Position numbers and translations under genes: made by a program. From Ensifer oleiphilus (GTDB lineage: Bacteria > Pseudomonadota > Alphaproteobacteria > Rhizobiales > Rhizobiaceae): a stretch of DNA of 64,000 nucleotides. Shown here in pieces: positions 43,569 to 53,077 of this stretch. The notes below the pieces were generated by a model. That model was given only the letters and a program-made list of their open reading frames with translations. It was not told the DNA's origin and did not search any database. Every line of letters begins with the position of its first letter. Position 1 is the first letter of the stretch. The stretch is from contig NZ_JABWDU010000007.1 in assembly GCF_013371465.1 (NCBI RefSeq), positions 186,001-250,000 on the forward strand. The letters are read 5' to 3'.

Positions 43569-44954
43569 ATGTCGCCATCTCTTGCAACGCTTGATCTCAC
43601 CAGCCTGAGGCAGCATTCCGAACAACTCTTCAGCCGTTGCCAATGGTCGCGAGAGAAACTGCTGTCTCGTCAACGGGCGGAGCTGCAGTCGATGTTGCGG
43701 CACGCCGTCCATTCGTCGCCGTATTATCGTGACACCATCGGTGCTCCGGTGGCGCGCGGTGCGCCCCTGGAAGACTTTCCCGCGTTGACAAAGCGCGTGC
43801 TCATGGAAAACTTCGACCGAATCGTCACAGATACGCGGCTCAACCGACGTCAGGTGGAGCAGCACCTTGACGGCGACAACCCCGGAGGCCTGCTCCTCGG
43901 AGAGTTTAACGTCGCAGCGACGGGCGGAACGACAGGCGAGCGCGGCATCACCGCTTTCGATCGAGCGGCCTGGCTGGCCGCGATCGCCACCATGCTGCGG
44001 TTTCAGAGAATAGTCGGCATCGATGAGACGACACGGAGCATGGCGGTTTTTGCGTCGTCTCCCATCCATATCTCCCATCGCATTGGCGCCGAGCTGCGGG
44101 CTATACGGCCCAATGCACCGGGGCTGAATGTGCTGATGCCGATCGAGACGATCGTCGAAACGCTCAATGCCTATCAACCCCAAGTCATTTCCACCTATCC
44201 CTCGTTCGTCCGCGTGCTGGCCGCAGAGCAGCAGGCCGGACGGTTGCGGATCAAGCCGAGGCTGATCCGCACCAGCGCCGAAACGCTGACGCAGGATGTG
44301 CGCAACATCGCAGCCGAGACATGGCAGTCGACGGTCGCAGACAGTTATGTCTGCACCGAAGCCGGGCCGATGGGACACGAATGCCTTTGTGCCGATGGCC
44401 TGCATCTGGCGGAAGATGCGTTCGTGTTCGAAGTGGTCGATGCCGACAATCGGCCCCTGCGGAACGGAATTGAGGGCGCAAAGCTTCTGGTCACGACGCT
44501 GACAAACCGCATCGTGCCGCTGGTGCGCTACGAAATCTCCGACATCGTCACGATGGCAACCGAACCGTGTTCCTGCGGCCTTCCGTTCTGGCGTATCGCC
44601 TCGATCACCGGGCGCCGGGAGGAAATGCTTCGCTTTCCCAGGCGTGGCGGCGGCACCGTCAATGTCCATGCCCACCGTCTGCGTTCGCCGCTAACAAGCT
44701 CGGCGGGCGTGCGCCAATTCCAGTTCGCACCACTGCGCGAGGGGTTGGAGATCAGGGTCTCGGTATTTCCGGGGGTCGATGCCGATGCCGTCAGCCGGAA
44801 GATCGAAGACGCTGTGCGCACGACGCTGACGGCGGTCGACGCCCAGCCATCGAGCATTCTCGTCAAGGTGGTCGACGCCATCGAGCGCTCGGGTTCCGGC
44901 GCAAAGGAGAAACTCGTGACGGCACCCGCGACGCGTCTCCCGGACGAAAGTTAG
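43569..44954 (+). CDS. Phenylacetate-CoA-ligase-like adenylate-forming enzyme
   Basis: The ATG at 43569 has AAGG nine bases upstream. The 461-residue product belongs to the PaaK/CapK branch of AMP-forming ligases: HAVHSSPYYRDTIG near the N-terminus, the nucleotide loop AATGGTTGERG, the YPSFVRVLAAEQQAGRL segment, YVCTEAGPMGHEC (A5-like) and LVRYEISDIV (A7-like). Such enzymes activate aryl or acyl acids, or act in polysaccharide modification. No phenylacetate genes are nearby and no carrier protein is visible, so the acid is unknown. It is cytoplasmic and monocistronic. Confidence 0.82.
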   Translation: MSPSLATLDLTSLRQHSEQLFSRCQWSREKLLSRQRAELQSMLRHAVHSSPYYRDTIGAPVARGAPLEDFPALTKRVLMENFDRIVTDTRLNRRQVEQHLDGDNPGGLLLGEFNVAATGGTTGERGITAFDRAAWLAAIATMLRFQRIVGIDETTRSMAVFASSPIHISHRIGAELRAIRPNAPGLNVLMPIETIVETLNAYQPQVISTYPSFVRVLAAEQQAGRLRIKPRLIRTSAETLTQDVRNIAAETWQSTVADSYVCTEAGPMGHECLCADGLHLAEDAFVFEVVDADNRPLRNGIEGAKLLVTTLTNRIVPLVRYEISDIVTMATEPCSCGLPFWRIASITGRREEMLRFPRRGGGTVNVHAHRLRSPLTSSAGVRQFQFAPLREGLEIRVSVFPGVDADAVSRKIEDAVRTTLTAVDAQPSSILVKVVDAIERSGSGAKEKLVTAPATRLPDES

Positions 44955-45068
44955 GGCTTAGCTACTTTGATTGCCTTAAGCGTTCGGGATTGCTGCCCGG
45001 CCATGTGACCAGACGCGCCCAGCTCATGGGTCTGTCGATCGCAGAGCGCCAACATCAATCCGCGACCG

Positions 45069-45305
45069 TCAATCGAGCCACTCGTTCTCAAAAGTCAGGG
45101 TAGCGACAGAAACGGCCTTGCCGACGCCAGTGCGCACCGACACTGAAATTTCAGTGCCTTGGCCAACAGGCAATTCATCCCGAGCAACATCCACGAGGAT
45201 GCGGGTGACTTCTTGCATGATCGCGTTACGCGAACCGAGTTCCTGGCCCTCTTCGTCGACCGTCTTGCCGTCACCATTGTTAAGATCAAAGAAGTAACGC
45301 GTCAT
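45069..45305 (-). CDS. DUF6894 family small protein
   Basis: The ATG at 45305 follows GGAGG at nine bases; the longer frame to 45434 lacks such a site. The 78-residue product opens with MTRYFFDLNNGDGKTVDEEG and ends with a beta hairpin (VSVATLTFENEWLD), the pattern of DUF6894 proteins common in Rhizobiales. It is soluble and cytoplasmic, of unknown role. Confidence 0.75.
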   Translation of the reverse strand: MTRYFFDLNNGDGKTVDEEGQELGSRNAIMQEVTRILVDVARDELPVGQGTEISVSVRTGVGKAVSVATLTFENEWLD

Positions 45306-46163
45306 CTGGCTCAACCTCCGCTCGAAAGGAAAGTCTGAAACAGCGTCATTGTTCCCTAAATCGTCGCTGGAATGGGTGGCCAGACAGGTAAACGTTGAGT
45401 GGGAGCGAAGCCGGCGGTTTGCCACGTGGCTCACTGCGTGCCTTCAAGTGATGCGGGAGCAGATTTCTCCCCATGGACGCGCGGTCGTCAGCTTTGCCTC
45501 TTGCGTTTCAAGACTTCACGCCTGCGCGCGGGGGACACGTAACTCGTCAAGATCCGGCCTCCACCACCCGAGCCTTCTAGAAGTCGGGTCAGGTCGCCAC
45601 CAGTTCAAAGAAGGGCGCCGCCCGCCAACGGAGCCAAATGAAATCGCGTTCGTCCGCTGCAGCATGCGGATAGAGACGCCTCAAAACATCCTGCGCAGCC
45701 AATTCGCCCGTCGGCTCGATGGGGACCACCACGCCGTAGGAGAGCGTCATGATCGCCCGACCGATCGGTAGGAACGCCCCGGCTGCAACTGGATAGCGCC
45801 GCCGGCGGCGTTCGCTATTGCGCAATGCGCTTGCCAGCGGTCTTGCCAGTAAGAACCAACTGCCAGCTCCTCGTTCCAGCGAGCGCGGGGCAAGTCCTGC
45901 GGAATCGCTCTACCATCATTCGATCAAGGCCAAATGCCGCTGTTGCTCCCAGCCGCGGTTCGCTCTCAGCGATTGCTTAGGCTTGGCATCGTCGTCACCG
46001 AAATCATGTTTGACAAGGCGGCTAACGCTTGCGAAAGCCACAGGGTCACTTCTCACGACTGCTCAAACTGTGATGCCAGATTTCGTCAGCGAGCCATACC
46101 GATGGAACAATGCCATGTCTCCACCGTTGGGTGGCATCGCCTTCACGCGAGAGGAGACGGCTT
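45306..46163. other. 858 bases without a convincing gene
   Basis: A leftward 78-codon frame (45589-45825) begins with TTG and lacks a ribosome site; it might encode a small protein but is not recognised. Other frames are short. Confidence 0.35.
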
Positions 46164-46469
46164 ATGGGTCACAGTGGCTACGAAACCGGTGACAATGTCA
46201 CCATAGCGGGGGTTGTCGATGAGGTGCTGGAGACCAGTTCCGAAAGCAATGCCACTTTGACCCCACAGGCTCAGCTCGAGGCGCTGCGAGCAGAACTTGC
46301 GACCCTTCGCGGGGAGCTCGGGTCGATTATTTCAGGCACGTCCCGCTTGGCTGTAACGGAGGCGGCCATTCTACTTGAAACGACGCAGAACAGGATCAGG
46401 AGCCATCTTGCCCCGGTCCTCATCGCGGCCGGTTTCATCGGATACCTCTGGGGTGCATCGAGACGCTAG
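46164..46469 (+). CDS. Small tail-anchored protein resembling DUF883/ElaB
   Basis: GAGGAG lies eight bases before the ATG at 46164. The 101-residue product has a helical middle (PQAQLEALRAELATLRGELG, a likely coiled coil) and one C-terminal membrane segment (LAPVLIAAGFIGYLWGA) ending in SRR. This resembles DUF883/ElaB-YqjD proteins, which tether ribosomes or envelope factors at the inner membrane in stationary phase; the likeness is structural only. Confidence 0.6.
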   Translation: MGHSGYETGDNVTIAGVVDEVLETSSESNATLTPQAQLEALRAELATLRGELGSIISGTSRLAVTEAAILLETTQNRIRSHLAPVLIAAGFIGYLWGASRR

Positions 46470-46842
46470 GGAACGCGAGCCGCAGGCCCAAATACGATCG
46501 CGCCGCAAGTGGTCAGTGCTCAAGAAACCATCAAGTCTCACACGTGGATGAGGAGCATGGCTAGGCAAGCCAACCCCGTCGGCCTCGTTGGACGAAGGGG
46601 CGCTAAAGCCCGTGAATGGCGGTTATCGCTGACCTGCCACTTCAAATTGCCGGAACCGGTGAGAAGGTGGGGATGGGAGCCGAAAGCTTCTCGGATCATT
46701 AGAGCCAGGCGCGTCAGTTTTTCATCAGCCAGACGCTGGCGGAACAAAACCATATCGCGTTCGCGCGGAAAACCTGCTTATTCCCACTAGGATCTGGCGC
46801 CCGGTTTGCGCGAAATCCCATTGGAATTCGAACCTCCTCTTA
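46470..46842. other. 373 bases without a convincing gene
   Basis: A leftward 71-codon frame (46538-46753) lacks a ribosome site and known motifs. Confidence 0.35.
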
Positions 46843-46872
46843 TTGGGCGGCTTCAGGAAAGGAAAAACATCG

Positions 46873-47457
46873 TTGATCTCGCCCGAATTTTTCAATCGGG
46901 ACGCTGTTGGCGTTGCCGAGGCCTTGATAGGGACCGAGTTTGAAGTCGACGGCGTCGGCGGCATCATCGTCGAAACGGAAGCCTATACAATGGCCGATCC
47001 CGCTTCCCACAGCCATAAGGGACCTACGAAACGAAATGCCGCGATGTTCGGTCCGGCCGGCAACTCCTATGTCTACCGGTCCTATGGGTTGCATTGGTGC
47101 CTAAATTTTGTCTGCGAAGCAGGCAGCGCAGTACTGATCCGGGCACTTGAACCGACCATTGGCATAGAAACAATGCGTCAGCGGCGTGCAACCGCCAACG
47201 GCTATCTTCTCTGTGCCGGCCCGGGGCGGCTCTGCCAGGCTCTCGCGGTGTCGCAGAAGCTTGATGGGCTTTCGCTCTCTTCTGCGCCGTTCCGGCTTTC
47301 AGCGGGTCACTCCATGGTCGAATTATGTCAAGGCCCGCGGGTCGGCATCAGTCAGGCGGTCGATCGACCGTGGCGCTTCGGCGCAAAGGGTTCGCGTTAT
47401 CTGAGCCGGAGATTTCCCGAGCCTTTCCCGTTGCCGGATTTCGAGCAAAATGAGTGA
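46873..47457 (+). CDS. DNA-3-methyladenine glycosylase (AAG/MPG type)
   Basis: The TTG at 46873 has GGAAAGGA about eight bases upstream; a TTG at 46843 is an alternative. The 194-residue product matches the monofunctional AAG family, which removes alkylated or deaminated purines: ALIGTEFEVDGVGGIIVETE, DPASHSHKGPTKRNAAMFGP, YVYRSYGLHWCLNFVCE (the intercalating and active-site region), LIRALEP and a GPGRLCQALAV segment near the end. The catalytic Glu in the VETEAY motif is present. It lies upstream of the DUF763 gene on the same strand. Confidence 0.9.
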   Translation: MISPEFFNRDAVGVAEALIGTEFEVDGVGGIIVETEAYTMADPASHSHKGPTKRNAAMFGPAGNSYVYRSYGLHWCLNFVCEAGSAVLIRALEPTIGIETMRQRRATANGYLLCAGPGRLCQALAVSQKLDGLSLSSAPFRLSAGHSMVELCQGPRVGISQAVDRPWRFGAKGSRYLSRRFPEPFPLPDFEQNE

Positions 47458-47713
47458 CCGACAATCGATCACGCAACTTGAAGGTGGAACATTCCAGCGG
47501 CGATTGTGTTCCCTAAAGAGGTCGCAGGCTGTGCCAAGCGGACGCGATGGGGATGGAGAACATCAGGATTTTTCCGCTTTCTCCTTTTGGCCAACGAAAG
47601 GGCAGCCGAGCTTCTTACCCATCCAGCCTGGGACCGTCCGTTTCACGGTCGAACTTCTGCGCCGCAAATGCTAAAGCCCACCCTCGGTCATTGTGTGTCG
47701 ACAGGACAAACTC

Positions 47714-48970
47714 ATGGCAAAACGTTCGGGTAGTGCCGATCTCCCACTCCACGGCGGGCGCGTGCCCAGGTGGCTTGGAGATCGCATGACCAGGCTCGGC
47801 GCCGTGATCACCGAAGCCATTATCCTGCACTACGGCCGCGATGAGTTTCTGCGTCGGATGGCACACCCTTTCTGGTTTCAGTCGTTTGGTGCAGTCATGG
47901 GCATGGACTGGCATTCTTCTGGCATCACCACCAGCGTCATCGGCGCGCTGAAGCGCGGCCTGACGCCAATATCATCTGAGCTCGGGCTCCATGTTTGCGG
48001 TGGGCGAGGTGCGCAGTCGCGCAAAACTCCGGCAGAGCTGCTTGCCATCGGCGATCGGGTGGGTCTTGACGCCCAGCATCTTGTGACAACCAGCCGCCTC
48101 GTCGCCAAGATAGACAGTGCCGCGGTTCAGGACGGTTTCGACCTCTATCTGCACGGCTTCATCGTCACCGACGATGGTCATTGGGTCGTTGTCCAGCAGG
48201 GCATGAATGGCGATCAACGGCAGGCCAGGCGCTATCACTGGCTGTCGGAAAACCTGGAGAACTTTCTCGACAGCCCACATGCGGCGATTGAAGGAAACAC
48301 CCAGGGTGTCATCGTCAATCTTGCTGACCGACGGGCGGAACGGTCGCGAGAAGGTCAGCTTGATCTGCTCGCAAACATGGGTCCCGACCGCATCGTTCGC
48401 GAAGTCGTCGCAGTCAGACGCACCGACCCTGCTGTTGAAAGTCTTCCAGATCAGCTGCCGCTTCCCCATCTGCTCATGCCGGTCCATCACGACGTGCGGG
48501 AAAAGGACGTCAACATGAGCCGTCTGCATGCAGCACTCGCTGCTGCATCCGAGCGAGGCCCTAAGGACTTCCAGGAACTGCTTCTGACGCCCGGCGTCGG
48601 CGCCCGAACGGTAGAGGCGCTGGCCATGGTCGCTGAAGTGGTTCACGGCGCACCGTGCCGCTTTTCAGACCCGGCTCGCTTTTCGCTCGCTCACGGCGGC
48701 AAGGATCGTCATCCGTTTCCTGTTCCGTTGAAGGTCTATGATGAAACGATCAGGGTGATGAAGTCGGCCGTCTCGAAGAGCAAGCTCGGATATACAGAAG
48801 AACTTGAGGCGATTCGGCGTCTAGATGAGCAGGCGCGTCGCCTCGAACACTACGTGACCGGCCCCGATCTGAAGGAAATCGTTGCCGGCGAATTTAGCCG
48901 CTCAGCGTCACTCGGCGGACGCAGTGTCTTCGGATGGGAGCCGCCTCAAGACCCAGAGCCTTCAGGATAA
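47714..48970 (+). CDS. DUF763 domain protein with a helix-hairpin-helix-like motif
   Basis: The ATG at 47714 begins the conserved MAKRSGSADLPLHGGRVPRW; the 418-residue length suits DUF763. This family of archaeal and bacterial proteins is uncharacterised. Visible segments are HYGRDEFLRRMAHPFWFQSF, FDLYLHGFIVTDDGHWVVVQ and, near residue 295, LLLTPGVGARTVEALAMVAE, which reads as a helix-hairpin-helix and suggests DNA contact. No membrane or signal segment. Its neighbour encodes a base-excision glycosylase, so a repair role is possible but unproven. Confidence 0.85.
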   Translation: MAKRSGSADLPLHGGRVPRWLGDRMTRLGAVITEAIILHYGRDEFLRRMAHPFWFQSFGAVMGMDWHSSGITTSVIGALKRGLTPISSELGLHVCGGRGAQSRKTPAELLAIGDRVGLDAQHLVTTSRLVAKIDSAAVQDGFDLYLHGFIVTDDGHWVVVQQGMNGDQRQARRYHWLSENLENFLDSPHAAIEGNTQGVIVNLADRRAERSREGQLDLLANMGPDRIVREVVAVRRTDPAVESLPDQLPLPHLLMPVHHDVREKDVNMSRLHAALAAASERGPKDFQELLLTPGVGARTVEALAMVAEVVHGAPCRFSDPARFSLAHGGKDRHPFPVPLKVYDETIRVMKSAVSKSKLGYTEELEAIRRLDEQARRLEHYVTGPDLKEIVAGEFSRSASLGGRSVFGWEPPQDPEPSG

Positions 48971-49027
48971 TATCTCTGACCTGAGCTCGCAGCTCTACTC
49001 CCACCAATCGCTGGCGTGGATGGAGGC

Positions 49028-49480
49028 TCAGATCTGTACCGGCTTGATCGTTGCCACCGATATGTTGCCTTCCATCAGACCACGCACCAATCCTGGTTTC
49101 GCATGCTCGACTTCGATCACGGTATAGAGCTTTTCGTCACGGAACGCGCTCGCGTCCAGCGTGCTCACGCCTTCGGCAGGTGCTGCATCAACTTCCATAT
49201 AGTCGAGTTCGCACCCTGCGGCGACGACGCGAGCATCTCCGGATGAACGGGCGGCGACCAATACTTCGCCCTGGTTTAGGGCATTTTGCCATCGAGGGTC
49301 GTTTGCGGCTGCGATCGGCACCAGTCGGTAAACGTTGAGGGGACCGCCTTCCCCTACGAAATCGGTGGCCTGGCGACGCGCGTCGGCAAACTGGGCCTTG
49401 CTTTCCATGGACATGCCAAATTCCGTTTCGCTCTCACCGGTGGACTTTGCGGTGCCGCCATTTTGGACATTGTTGGACAT
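49028..49480 (-). CDS. Conserved hypothetical protein
   Basis: The ATG at 49480 has AAGGAG six bases upstream. The 150-residue product has a polar, Ser/Thr/Gly-rich N-terminus and a compact domain: GPLNVYRLVPIAAANDPRWQ, EVLVAARSSGDARVVAAGCE and KPGLVRGLMEGNISVATIKP. It is soluble and not recognised. It stands alone between the DUF763 gene and a propeller remnant. Confidence 0.65.
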   Translation of the reverse strand: MSNNVQNGGTAKSTGESETEFGMSMESKAQFADARRQATDFVGEGGPLNVYRLVPIAAANDPRWQNALNQGEVLVAARSSGDARVVAAGCELDYMEVDAAPAEGVSTLDASAFRDEKLYTVIEVEHAKPGLVRGLMEGNISVATIKPVQI

Positions 49481-49615
49481 TGCCGTCTCCTTCAGCGTTT
49501 GGCCGCGATTGATTACGTGGAAAGGCGGCTCGGATTTCCGTATCAGGAAGGAAACGGCGCGCGCGGCAAGCGGTTCCAAATTCTCGACGGCCTGTCCGCA
49601 GAAGCGGAGGGAAAG

Positions 49616-49765
49616 TCACTTGGCCGGCGTCACCCGCCAGATTACGTTGCCGACGAAATGCGCACCCTGCCGAGCGATGGCAAGCCCCACGGGCCGTCCC
49701 CGCGCCTTGTCTTCACCTCCGATGAAGCCGGTCAGGATGTCCTTCGGTGGTCCGGGAAAGGGCCG
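49616..49765 (-). pseudogene. C-terminal remnant of a sorbosone-dehydrogenase-like protein
   Basis: Leftward the DNA encodes [33 protein letters not shown] and [12 protein letters not shown]-stop. This aligns with the last 50 residues of the intact propeller protein at 22479 ([20 protein letters not shown], then GNAIWRITPSK) with a short internal deletion. Nothing of the other five blades is present. Confidence 0.75.
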
Positions 49766-50163
49766 GGCGACATCGCGGCCTTATCTAATGCAACCTCCGG
49801 CGGCCAAGGCCTCTGGGGCTTTCTAACCCAAACAGGGTGTCTAGCGCAGCAAACGGCCGATGCGAGCCCTCAACATCGTGGACGCGGGCGAAGACCCGCT
49901 TGACCGACCTTAAGCACTCTGTCCTCGCTCAAGAGCCCAGCCGGCAAGGAGGCAGATCTGAGCAAGTCGGCACCGTTTGCGCGCAGGTGCTGGCATCCTT
50001 TGCTACGGTCCGACCTCGCCGGTCATCGTGTCGGGGAAGGCAGTCTGTCCATTGCGGTAAATTTTCGCGGAAAGTGATTTGATCTGGCGCAACGGCGACA
50101 AGTGACAACCGCCGACGCGTCGGATAATGCTCGCTCTGGAGGATTGTGCGAAGCAGAGGTCAA
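49766..50163. other. 398 bases without a recognisable gene
   Basis: Short frames only; includes the presumed promoter region of the histidine kinase gene. Confidence 0.4.
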
Positions 50164-51693
50164 ATGGTCATCAAACAGGGTACGCCGACTGTTGCGACGG
50201 CCGCCACAGCCGTAATTGCGGCCATGTTTGCCGCACTTCTCATCCTTCTCGGCCTTTGGCTGCATGAGAGTTACTCGGCTTCGGTCAGGCGCACCGAAGA
50301 GCGAGCCACGGCCGCCGCCAAGATCGTGGCTACAAACGCGGCCTGGATCGACGCGCTCGCCTGGCAGGCACTTCAACGCATCGACGATTCCTTGGGACCG
50401 GATATCGGCATTGCCACCGACACAGTTCGCGACATCAATGGTGCGGTCGCCGACCTCCCGGGCGGGGTTCAGGCCTATGTCGTGGATCGCAACGGGAATA
50501 CATTGTATTCGACGGATCCAGCCATCAAGCCGATGAACATCACCGACCGCCCCTATTTCTCGGAATTGGCAAAGGGGGCAAAGACACATGTATCCAACCT
50601 ACTGGTCAGTCGGCTTACCGGGGAGCAAATTTTCGTCTTCAGTCGACGCTTGGATCGGAAGGGTGAATTCGCCGGCGTAGCGACCGTAGCCTTCCAAGGC
50701 AAGGTACTGGCGGGGGTCTGGGAAACGGTCGACCTTGGTGAGGGTTCGACAGTTGGTATCATACGGCGAGATGGGCAACTGGTCGCACGGTATCCTGCGC
50801 CCGCGGGCCCCCTTGACATGAGCAAGTACACACTCTTCACCGATCTCCTGCCGGACGCTCCCTCCGGGACGTATCAGGCCGTGTCTCCCGCCGACGGCGT
50901 CTCCCGTATCGTTGGATATACGGTCGTTGAAGGAACGGACTTCGTAGCTGTCGGGTCGGCTGAACGGAGCGCAGGCATGGTGCGGTTCTGGAACGATGTC
51001 TTCATCGCGGGAACAGTGCTGCTGCTTGCAGTGGTGGGATTGTTGGCCGCAGGTGCGTGGATCAAGTATCTGCTGAGCATAGACGCGGCCAAATCCGAGC
51101 GCCTTACTGCGGCGCTGGATGAGAACCAACTTTTGATGCGCGAAATCCATCACCGCGTCAAAAACAACTTTCAATCCGTCCAATCGCTGATCCGGACCCA
51201 GCAACTCCCCAAACCTATGCAGCAATCTCTCCTCGACCGAATTGCAGCGATGGTGGCGGTCCATGAGCAGATCTACAGCCGCGATCAGTTCACGACGGTG
51301 TCTACGCGGGAGTTGATACCCGCAGTGGTGGACAAACTGCTGATCGCCTGCGGCGACCGCGTTAGTGTCAGTTATGAACTTGAAAATATCGACATCGCGG
51401 CAGACCACGCAACGCCGCTTGCGCTCCTGACGAACGAGGTGGTTACAAATGCGCTCAAGTACGCGTTCCCGAATGACCGTAGTGGGGTCATCACTGTGGC
51501 GTTGCGATCACTCCAAAACAAACGGGCCTGCCTGGTGATTGCGGATAACGGCGTCGGATTTGACAAGGGCGCGGCCGTTACAGGAATGGGTATGCGTATT
51601 GTCGAGGGAGTCGTGGGCCAGCTTCGAGGCGAGTTCATCTATGAGCGCCGCAACGGTACGGTTTTCACTGCGGAAATCGAAATCCATGAATAG
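50164..51693 (+). CDS. Membrane sensor histidine kinase of the HWE/HisKA_2 type
   Basis: AGAGGT precedes the ATG at 50164. The 509-residue product has a first membrane helix (residues 12-34), a periplasmic Cache-like sensor (residues 35-278, with VVDRNGNTLYSTDPA, then ITDRPYFSELAKGAKTHVSN), a second helix (279-303), the phosphoacceptor motif REIHHRVKNNFQSVQSL with H330, and an ATPase domain with LLTNEVVTNALKYAF and IADNGVGFD. HWE/HisKA_2 kinases often signal to EcfG-type general stress response partners in alphaproteobacteria. No response regulator is adjacent, so it is an orphan. Confidence 0.88.
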   Translation: MVIKQGTPTVATAATAVIAAMFAALLILLGLWLHESYSASVRRTEERATAAAKIVATNAAWIDALAWQALQRIDDSLGPDIGIATDTVRDINGAVADLPGGVQAYVVDRNGNTLYSTDPAIKPMNITDRPYFSELAKGAKTHVSNLLVSRLTGEQIFVFSRRLDRKGEFAGVATVAFQGKVLAGVWETVDLGEGSTVGIIRRDGQLVARYPAPAGPLDMSKYTLFTDLLPDAPSGTYQAVSPADGVSRIVGYTVVEGTDFVAVGSAERSAGMVRFWNDVFIAGTVLLLAVVGLLAAGAWIKYLLSIDAAKSERLTAALDENQLLMREIHHRVKNNFQSVQSLIRTQQLPKPMQQSLLDRIAAMVAVHEQIYSRDQFTTVSTRELIPAVVDKLLIACGDRVSVSYELENIDIAADHATPLALLTNEVVTNALKYAFPNDRSGVITVALRSLQNKRACLVIADNGVGFDKGAAVTGMGMRIVEGVVGQLRGEFIYERRNGTVFTAEIEIHE

Positions 51694-52038
51694 CTGAAAT
51701 GTCGGCAAGCGGACAAAGTCTTGCTCGGGCATTGTGTCTCTCCTCCAGCCGTCCCGAGATCCGGTGGGGCACATGCCGGATCACGGCATCGAGTTTATTG
51801 CCTGGCGAACAAGGGGCGTGAACGTATCGAGCTTCGATTGCATCGGCCCGACGCGGGTGCACAGCTTCAGAGCGTGGCTGGCGCTCAGATCATAAACCGC
51901 CTCGAAGTCAGTCGCTGACAGAGAAAGAAGAGTGTCTCTTGTTGTTGTGCCGCAATATTTTACGCCATGTCGGAAGGCTTCCCGAAAGGTTCTGCAAAAG
52001 TGAACGCGGGGAGACAGGACGCCGCCCCGCGTCAGGTT
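51694..52038. other. 345 bases without a recognisable gene
   Basis: Short frames without motifs on both strands. Confidence 0.4.
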
Positions 52039-52290
52039 CTACATGGCATCCATGCCCTTGATCGCATTGCCCAGGTGTGACTTACACTTCTCCAGATCAT
52101 TTGCCGTCATGGCGTCCTTTGCCATGGTCAACTCCTTGGCAGACTCGATTTTCTTGGTGCCGTCGTTGATCTGCGCGATCTGCTGTTCGGCCCTCATGAT
52201 CGACGCCTCGTCACAGACGACATTGGTCTGTGCAAATGCAGGGCAGGCCAAGGCGGCGACAAAGGCGAGAGTAGCGATTGGTTTCAACAT
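52039..52290 (-). CDS. Small secreted protein of unknown function
   Basis: The ATG at 52290 has GGAGAA about eight bases upstream. The 83-residue product has a signal peptide (LKPIATLAFVAALACPAFAQ) and a helical mature part of about 63 residues with two Cys (VCDEASIMRAEQQIAQ and LEKCKSHLGNAIKGM), which may pair in the periplasm. Not recognised. Confidence 0.65.
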   Translation of the reverse strand: MLKPIATLAFVAALACPAFAQTNVVCDEASIMRAEQQIAQINDGTKKIESAKELTMAKDAMTANDLEKCKSHLGNAIKGMDAM

Positions 52291-52800
52291 AACTATGGTT
52301 CTCCATTCGCCGGCACGATGCCGGCTTCCACAAGGAGTGAACGGCACAACGCACAATCGGTTCCTCACATTTTGCAACCGTTCAGACAGAGTTTGTCGAG
52401 AAACTCCCACGCTCTGCGGTCGGGCACGCATCTCATTTTTTTGAAGCTGTCGCACTGTTACTGCACAGGCATCCAGTCCACATCGGAAACCCATTCGCAC
52501 AGCAGCCCGCTCAAACCGGCTCGCAAGAGTGGTTGGATATTCTTCCATAGGCCGGTCGCGAACGGCCGGATGGATCCCACTTTCGCCGGCAGAATTGCGA
52601 TCGGCAGAATGAGGAGCGAATTTGACGGCGTGCGCTTTCGCAACATCGATATCGCGCGCGGGAGCGGACGGGCCTTCGTCTTTTCGTCGCCGCCAGCTTT
52701 AGCCATGGTTGGAGGCTTTAACCGGCGGGTGGCTGAGGTGACAAGCACCACCATCTTCGAGGTGCAGGAAGAGCGACACCAAGCCCTGGGGGGGGCTGGT
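52291..52800. other. 510 bases without a convincing gene
   Basis: A leftward frame (52458-52754) and a rightward frame (52318-52992) overlap; neither has a ribosome site or known motif. Confidence 0.35.
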
Positions 52801-52998
52801 TTACTTCTTGGCGATCGTCTGCGCGCGGGCTTTCATCGCCTGGTCCAGGTCCACCTTGTAAGGACCGATGCGAGCAAAAATCTCGCGCGCCTCCAGAGGC
52901 GCGAGGTGGTAGGCGTCTATGAACTCCTCGAGATCGTAACGCGCGTTCCAACCACGTACCACCGTGCCGATGTTCTTCTTGGTATCGGTTAGCGACAT
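52801..52998 (-). CDS. Small hypothetical protein
   Basis: The ATG at 52998 has GGGAGG six bases upstream. The 65-residue product is soluble and helical: MSLTDTKKNIGTVVRGWNAR, then DLEEFIDAYHLAPLEAREIF. Not recognised. It may be co-transcribed with the frame ending at 53078. Confidence 0.55.
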   Translation of the reverse strand: MSLTDTKKNIGTVVRGWNARYDLEEFIDAYHLAPLEAREIFARIGPYKVDLDQAMKARAQTIAKK

Positions 52999-53077
52999 GA
53001 TCCACCTCCCATTATCGAGTTCGACGCGCTCACCTCGTCTCCACCATTTGCCATAGGGCACGAAAGCCATTTCGCGG

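Noticed and set aside
43452-44675. Leftward 407-codon open frame
   Set aside because: It is the antisense shadow of the PaaK-like ligase gene; no motifs or ribosome site, and the plus-strand protein has clear family motifs.
45589-45825. 78-codon leftward frame with some amphipathic character
   Set aside because: TTG start without ribosome site; not recognised. It could be real, but support is too thin.
46538-46753. 71-codon leftward frame (MVLFRQRLADEKLTRL...)
   Set aside because: The start of the product looks plausible but there is no ribosome site and the tail is low-quality sequence.
52458-52754. 98-codon leftward frame
   Set aside because: No ribosome site and no family resemblance; overlaps another frame of equal weight.
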